A stretch of 64,000 nt of DNA from positions 85,710-149,709 of the forward strand of contig JAMFSK010000128.1 of the NCBI GenBank assembly GCA_026225235.1, in the 5' to 3' direction. Below the pieces are notes generated by a model. That model worked only from the letters and a program-made list of their open reading frames with translations. It did not search any database and was not told the origin of the DNA. This stretch comes from Burkholderiales bacterium (GTDB lineage: Bacteria > Pseudomonadota > Gammaproteobacteria > Burkholderiales > Burkholderiaceae). The position numbers were made by a program, and so were the translations under genes. Position 1 is the first letter of the stretch. Each line of letters begins with the position of its first letter. Positions 61,619 to 64,000 of this stretch are shown piece by piece.

Positions 61619-62921
61619 ATGGCCCAACCGTCGTCCGATCTCGCGGGACCGCCAGCGCGAGGGTATAGCCTCAGCCCAAGCTCGCTTGCCAGGCTGACGG
61701 TCGTGACCGTGCTGACCGGTATCGGCGCCGGCCTCGGCGGCATGCTGCTGGCCTTGCTTCTGCATGCGATTCAGCACCTGGCTTATGGGTACAGTCTCGA
61801 TCGCATCGTTGGCGGCCTGAGCTTCTTTGCCGGTGTCAGTGCCGCGTCACCGCAGCGTCGCGTGACCGTGCTCCTGATCTGTGGTTTCGTCGCCGGTGTC
61901 GGCTGGTACCTGCTCTATCGCTTCGCGCCGCCCCTCGTGAGTATCAAGAAGGCGATCACGGCTCGCGATCCGCGCATGCCGGTGATCTCGACCGTAGTGC
62001 ATGCGCTGCTGCAGATCGTCACGGTCGCACTCGGATGCCGCTCGGCCGCGAAGTCGCCCCGCGTGAGATCGGTTCGCTGTTTGCCGGGTGGCTGTCGTAT
62101 CGTGCGGGGCTGACTGTGGACGAGACGCGCCTGATGGTCGCCTGTGGCGCCGGCCAGGGCTTGCCGCAGTGTATAACGTGCCGCTCGGAGGCGCGGTTTT
62201 TGTCCTTGAAGTCCTGCTCTGCACGTTCAGTATGCGTGCCTTGATTCCTGCGCTCGCGACCTCCGTTATCGCGGCGGTCATCGCCTGGATCGGCCTCGGT
62301 AACGAAGCGCAATACACAACACCACATTTCGCATTGAGCGCGAGCTTACTCACGTGGTCCGTCCTTGCAGGTCCGGTATTCGGCCTGGCCGCATTCGGCT
62401 TTTCGACACTGAGTACGAAAGCGCGTGCAAAAGCCGCGCGCGGCTGGCCATTGCCCGTGCTGTCCTTGCTGAATTTCCTGGTGATCGGCTTACTCGCAAT
62501 CGCCTTTCCGCAACTGCTCGGCAATGGCAAGACGCCGGCTCAACTCGGCTTCGATAACGAACTCGGCATTGGGCTTGCGGCAGTCTTGCTGATTCTCAAA
62601 GTCCTGATCACAACCAGCTCGCTACGCGCCGGTGCGGAAGGTGGATTGCTGACACCGGCGCTCTCGAACGGCGCATTGCTCGCCATTGTGCTCGGCGGAC
62701 TTTGGTCACTCGTCTGGCCGGGCACGCCCCTCGGCGCGTTTGCGATTATCGGCGCTACGGCCTTTCTCGCTTCGTCGATGAATATGCCAATTACCGCGGT
62801 GGTCCTTCTGGCCGAATTCACGCGGATCGATCACGACATGCTCGTTCCCATGCTGTGTGCCGTGGTAGGCTCGATCGCAGTTAACCGGCTCTTAATTTTG
62901 GCGCAGCGCGACTTGCCCTAG
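61619..62921 (+). pseudogene. ClC-type chloride channel/transporter gene broken by two frameshifts
   Basis: Three consecutive reading frames together encode one ClC protein of about 434 residues. Frame one (from 61619) ends its homology at VHALLQIVTVALG near 62035. Frame two carries PLGREVAPREIGSLFAGWLSYRAGLTVDETRLMVACGAG (62038-62163), and frame three resumes AVYNVPLGGAVFVLE and runs to the stop. Each switch needs one missing base, at about 62036 and 62163. The GREVAP motif corresponds to the ClC anion-selectivity region, so both lesions lie in the functional core. It is either a recent pseudogene or two sequencing errors. Confidence 0.85.
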
Positions 62922-62953
62922 AATCGCGCCACACCCGTAATTGAGGAACACGC

Positions 62954-63556
62954 GTGATTGGCAAAACCAGTTCAACGCACCTTGACCTGGGTTGTGGCAT
63001 GTATCCGCGCAACCCCTATGGCCGAGACGATCTTTCAGGGATCGACCTGCATGCCGGATTACCGGGCGCATCGTCCTTTCGCTATGTGCGTGCCAATATC
63101 ACGCTCGAGCCGATTCCATTCGAAGACAATACGTTCGACAGCCTGTCGGCATTCGATTTCATCGAGCACGTGCCACGGCAACTCGCCGTCGATGGCGAAC
63201 TCATATTGCCCTTTGTGCGGCTGATGAATGAGATCTGGCGCGTGCTGCGACCCGGGGGCCTTTTCTACGCGGTGACGCCCGCTTACCCCTCCGCCGCCGC
63301 GTTTCAGGACCCGACGCATGTCAACATCATTACGGTCAAGACGCACGAGTATTTCTGCGGCGAGAAAGCCTATGGGCGCAACTATGGCTTCCACGGCGAT
63401 TTCGAGGCACTGCGCGTCAAGTGGGTGATTGAAAAGAACGCCTATACCGCCGAAGAGTCGCTCAGGAAAACCCTGCGCGCCTGGCATCGGCGGGTATCCA
63501 GCGGACGGCCCACCCATTTGTTATGGGAATTGCGCGCCATCAAGAAAGACAAGTAG
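62954..63556 (+). CDS. Class I SAM-dependent methyltransferase
   Basis: A 200-residue methyltransferase. Motif I is LDLGCGMYPRNPYG. The acidic loop region is SGIDLHAG, motif IV is FDSLSAFDFIEHVP and motif VI is EIWRVLRPGGLFYAVTP. The substrate is unknown; the form resembles small stand-alone methyltransferases near cell-surface glycan genes. The GTG start has GAGGA six bases upstream. It lies 32 bp after the broken ClC gene in the same direction. Confidence 0.87.
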   Translation: MIGKTSSTHLDLGCGMYPRNPYGRDDLSGIDLHAGLPGASSFRYVRANITLEPIPFEDNTFDSLSAFDFIEHVPRQLAVDGELILPFVRLMNEIWRVLRPGGLFYAVTPAYPSAAAFQDPTHVNIITVKTHEYFCGEKAYGRNYGFHGDFEALRVKWVIEKNAYTAEESLRKTLRAWHRRVSSGRPTHLLWELRAIKKDK

Positions 63557-63638
63557 ACGGCCTGCCCTTGCATGGCCGCACCGGGCCGAGCCGCCGAGCC
63601 GCCCCCGGTCCCGCCCCGCAAGGGTTCCAGCCGCCGGG

Positions 63639-64000
63639 TCAAGCTGCGGCGACTGAGCGCATGGCCGCGAGTACCGCGTCCTTTTTCTCATTCAGGTGCG
63701 CACGCAAAATCGACGACATCAACACCCCATCGCGGGCCTCGAGTGCCTCGATCATTCTTTCGTGATCGGCAACGGCGCGCTGCCATTTCTTCGGATCGTG
63801 ATTCGACCGAAAACGCAGTGCCTGCAATCGCCGGTTGACCGCCATATAGGTTTGCCGCAATGAGGCATTGCCGGCCGCCTCATTAATCCGGTCATGAATC
63901 TGCTGATTCAAGGCGTAATAGCCGGGTAAATCGGCGCGCGCATGACAGGCAAGCATCGAAACATGCAGCGCCTTGAGGTCAGCGAGTTGCGCCGCCGTGA
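63639..64000 (-). CDS. GntR-family regulator, FCD domain (N-terminal part beyond window)
   Basis: The C-terminal 120 or so residues of a GntR/FadR-type regulator, entering from the right edge. The FCD ligand-binding pattern is visible: AAQLADLKALHVSM, then LNQQIHDRINEAAGNASLRQTY and DHERMIEALEARDGVLMSSILRAHLNEK, whose histidines usually bind metal near the effector. The DNA-binding domain is outside the window, so the effector and targets cannot be inferred. Confidence 0.85.
   Translation of the reverse strand, partial: TAAQLADLKALHVSMLACHARADLPGYYALNQQIHDRINEAAGNASLRQTYMAVNRRLQALRFRSNHDPKKWQRAVADHERMIEALEARDGVLMSSILRAHLNEKKDAVLAAMRSVAAA

Overview
This window is high-GC DNA with the gene content of a soil- or plant-associated Burkholderiales bacterium, most likely Burkholderiaceae. 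The grounds are a DUF4148-type small protein, a three-site NorR-Hmp arrangement like that of Ralstonia/Cupriavidus, a cobalamin-riboswitch CbtBA pair, and the overall style of the ABC and acyl-CoA dehydrogenase operons. I cannot name a genus. No rRNA, tRNA, insertion sequence, CRISPR array or prophage was seen.

Layout. 0-4.5 kb: the end of a PLP-dependent dehydratase, then a nitric-oxide defence block (group III truncated haemoglobin, flavohaemoglobin Hmp and the divergent sigma54 activator NorR with three enhancer sites). 4.5-12.4 kb: an amidase and a RutB/biuret-hydrolase-like cysteine hydrolase, transcribed away from a BMP-type ABC importer (binding protein, double ATPase, two permeases) and a TetR regulator. 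A strong sigma54 -24/-12 element precedes the importer, so this looks like a nitrogen-scavenging system for a ureide- or nucleobase-like compound, and it is the best candidate here for an undescribed pathway. 12.4-14.8 kb: a paired acyl-CoA dehydrogenase. 15-25 kb: a candidate small RNA, a cold-shock protein, a small basic protein and a giant cyclic beta-1,2-glucan synthase.

25-32 kb: a slipin, a three-gene cluster (lipoprotein, Pro/Ala-rich secreted protein, lytic transglycosylase), a histidine phosphatase opposite a B12 riboswitch with cobalt transporter genes cbtB-cbtA, and uronate dehydrogenase converging on a 2-keto-3-deoxygluconate kinase. 32-42 kb: a 1,648-residue hybrid sensor kinase, a catalase with a small ORF and a Fur-like box upstream, and a LysR regulator divergent from methylmalonate-semialdehyde dehydrogenase. 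42-53.6 kb: an autotransporter, a sugar-type ABC operon ending in a cyclase-family hydrolase, and glpD with divergent glpR.

53.6-64 kb: an MscS channel with a cyclic-nucleotide-binding domain, a Ser/Thr-rich low-complexity protein, a TonB-dependent receptor, an AT-rich 1 kb intergenic region holding a second candidate small RNA, a beta-propeller protein, a DUF4148-type lipoprotein, a ClC channel gene broken by two -1 frameshifts, a methyltransferase and a partial GntR-family regulator.

The two candidate small RNAs, about 44 kb apart, share one architecture: a promoter, then a short hairpin with a CCCC loop, then a GC-rich terminator with seven T. This suggests a repeated class of anti-Shine-Dalgarno RNAs in this genome.
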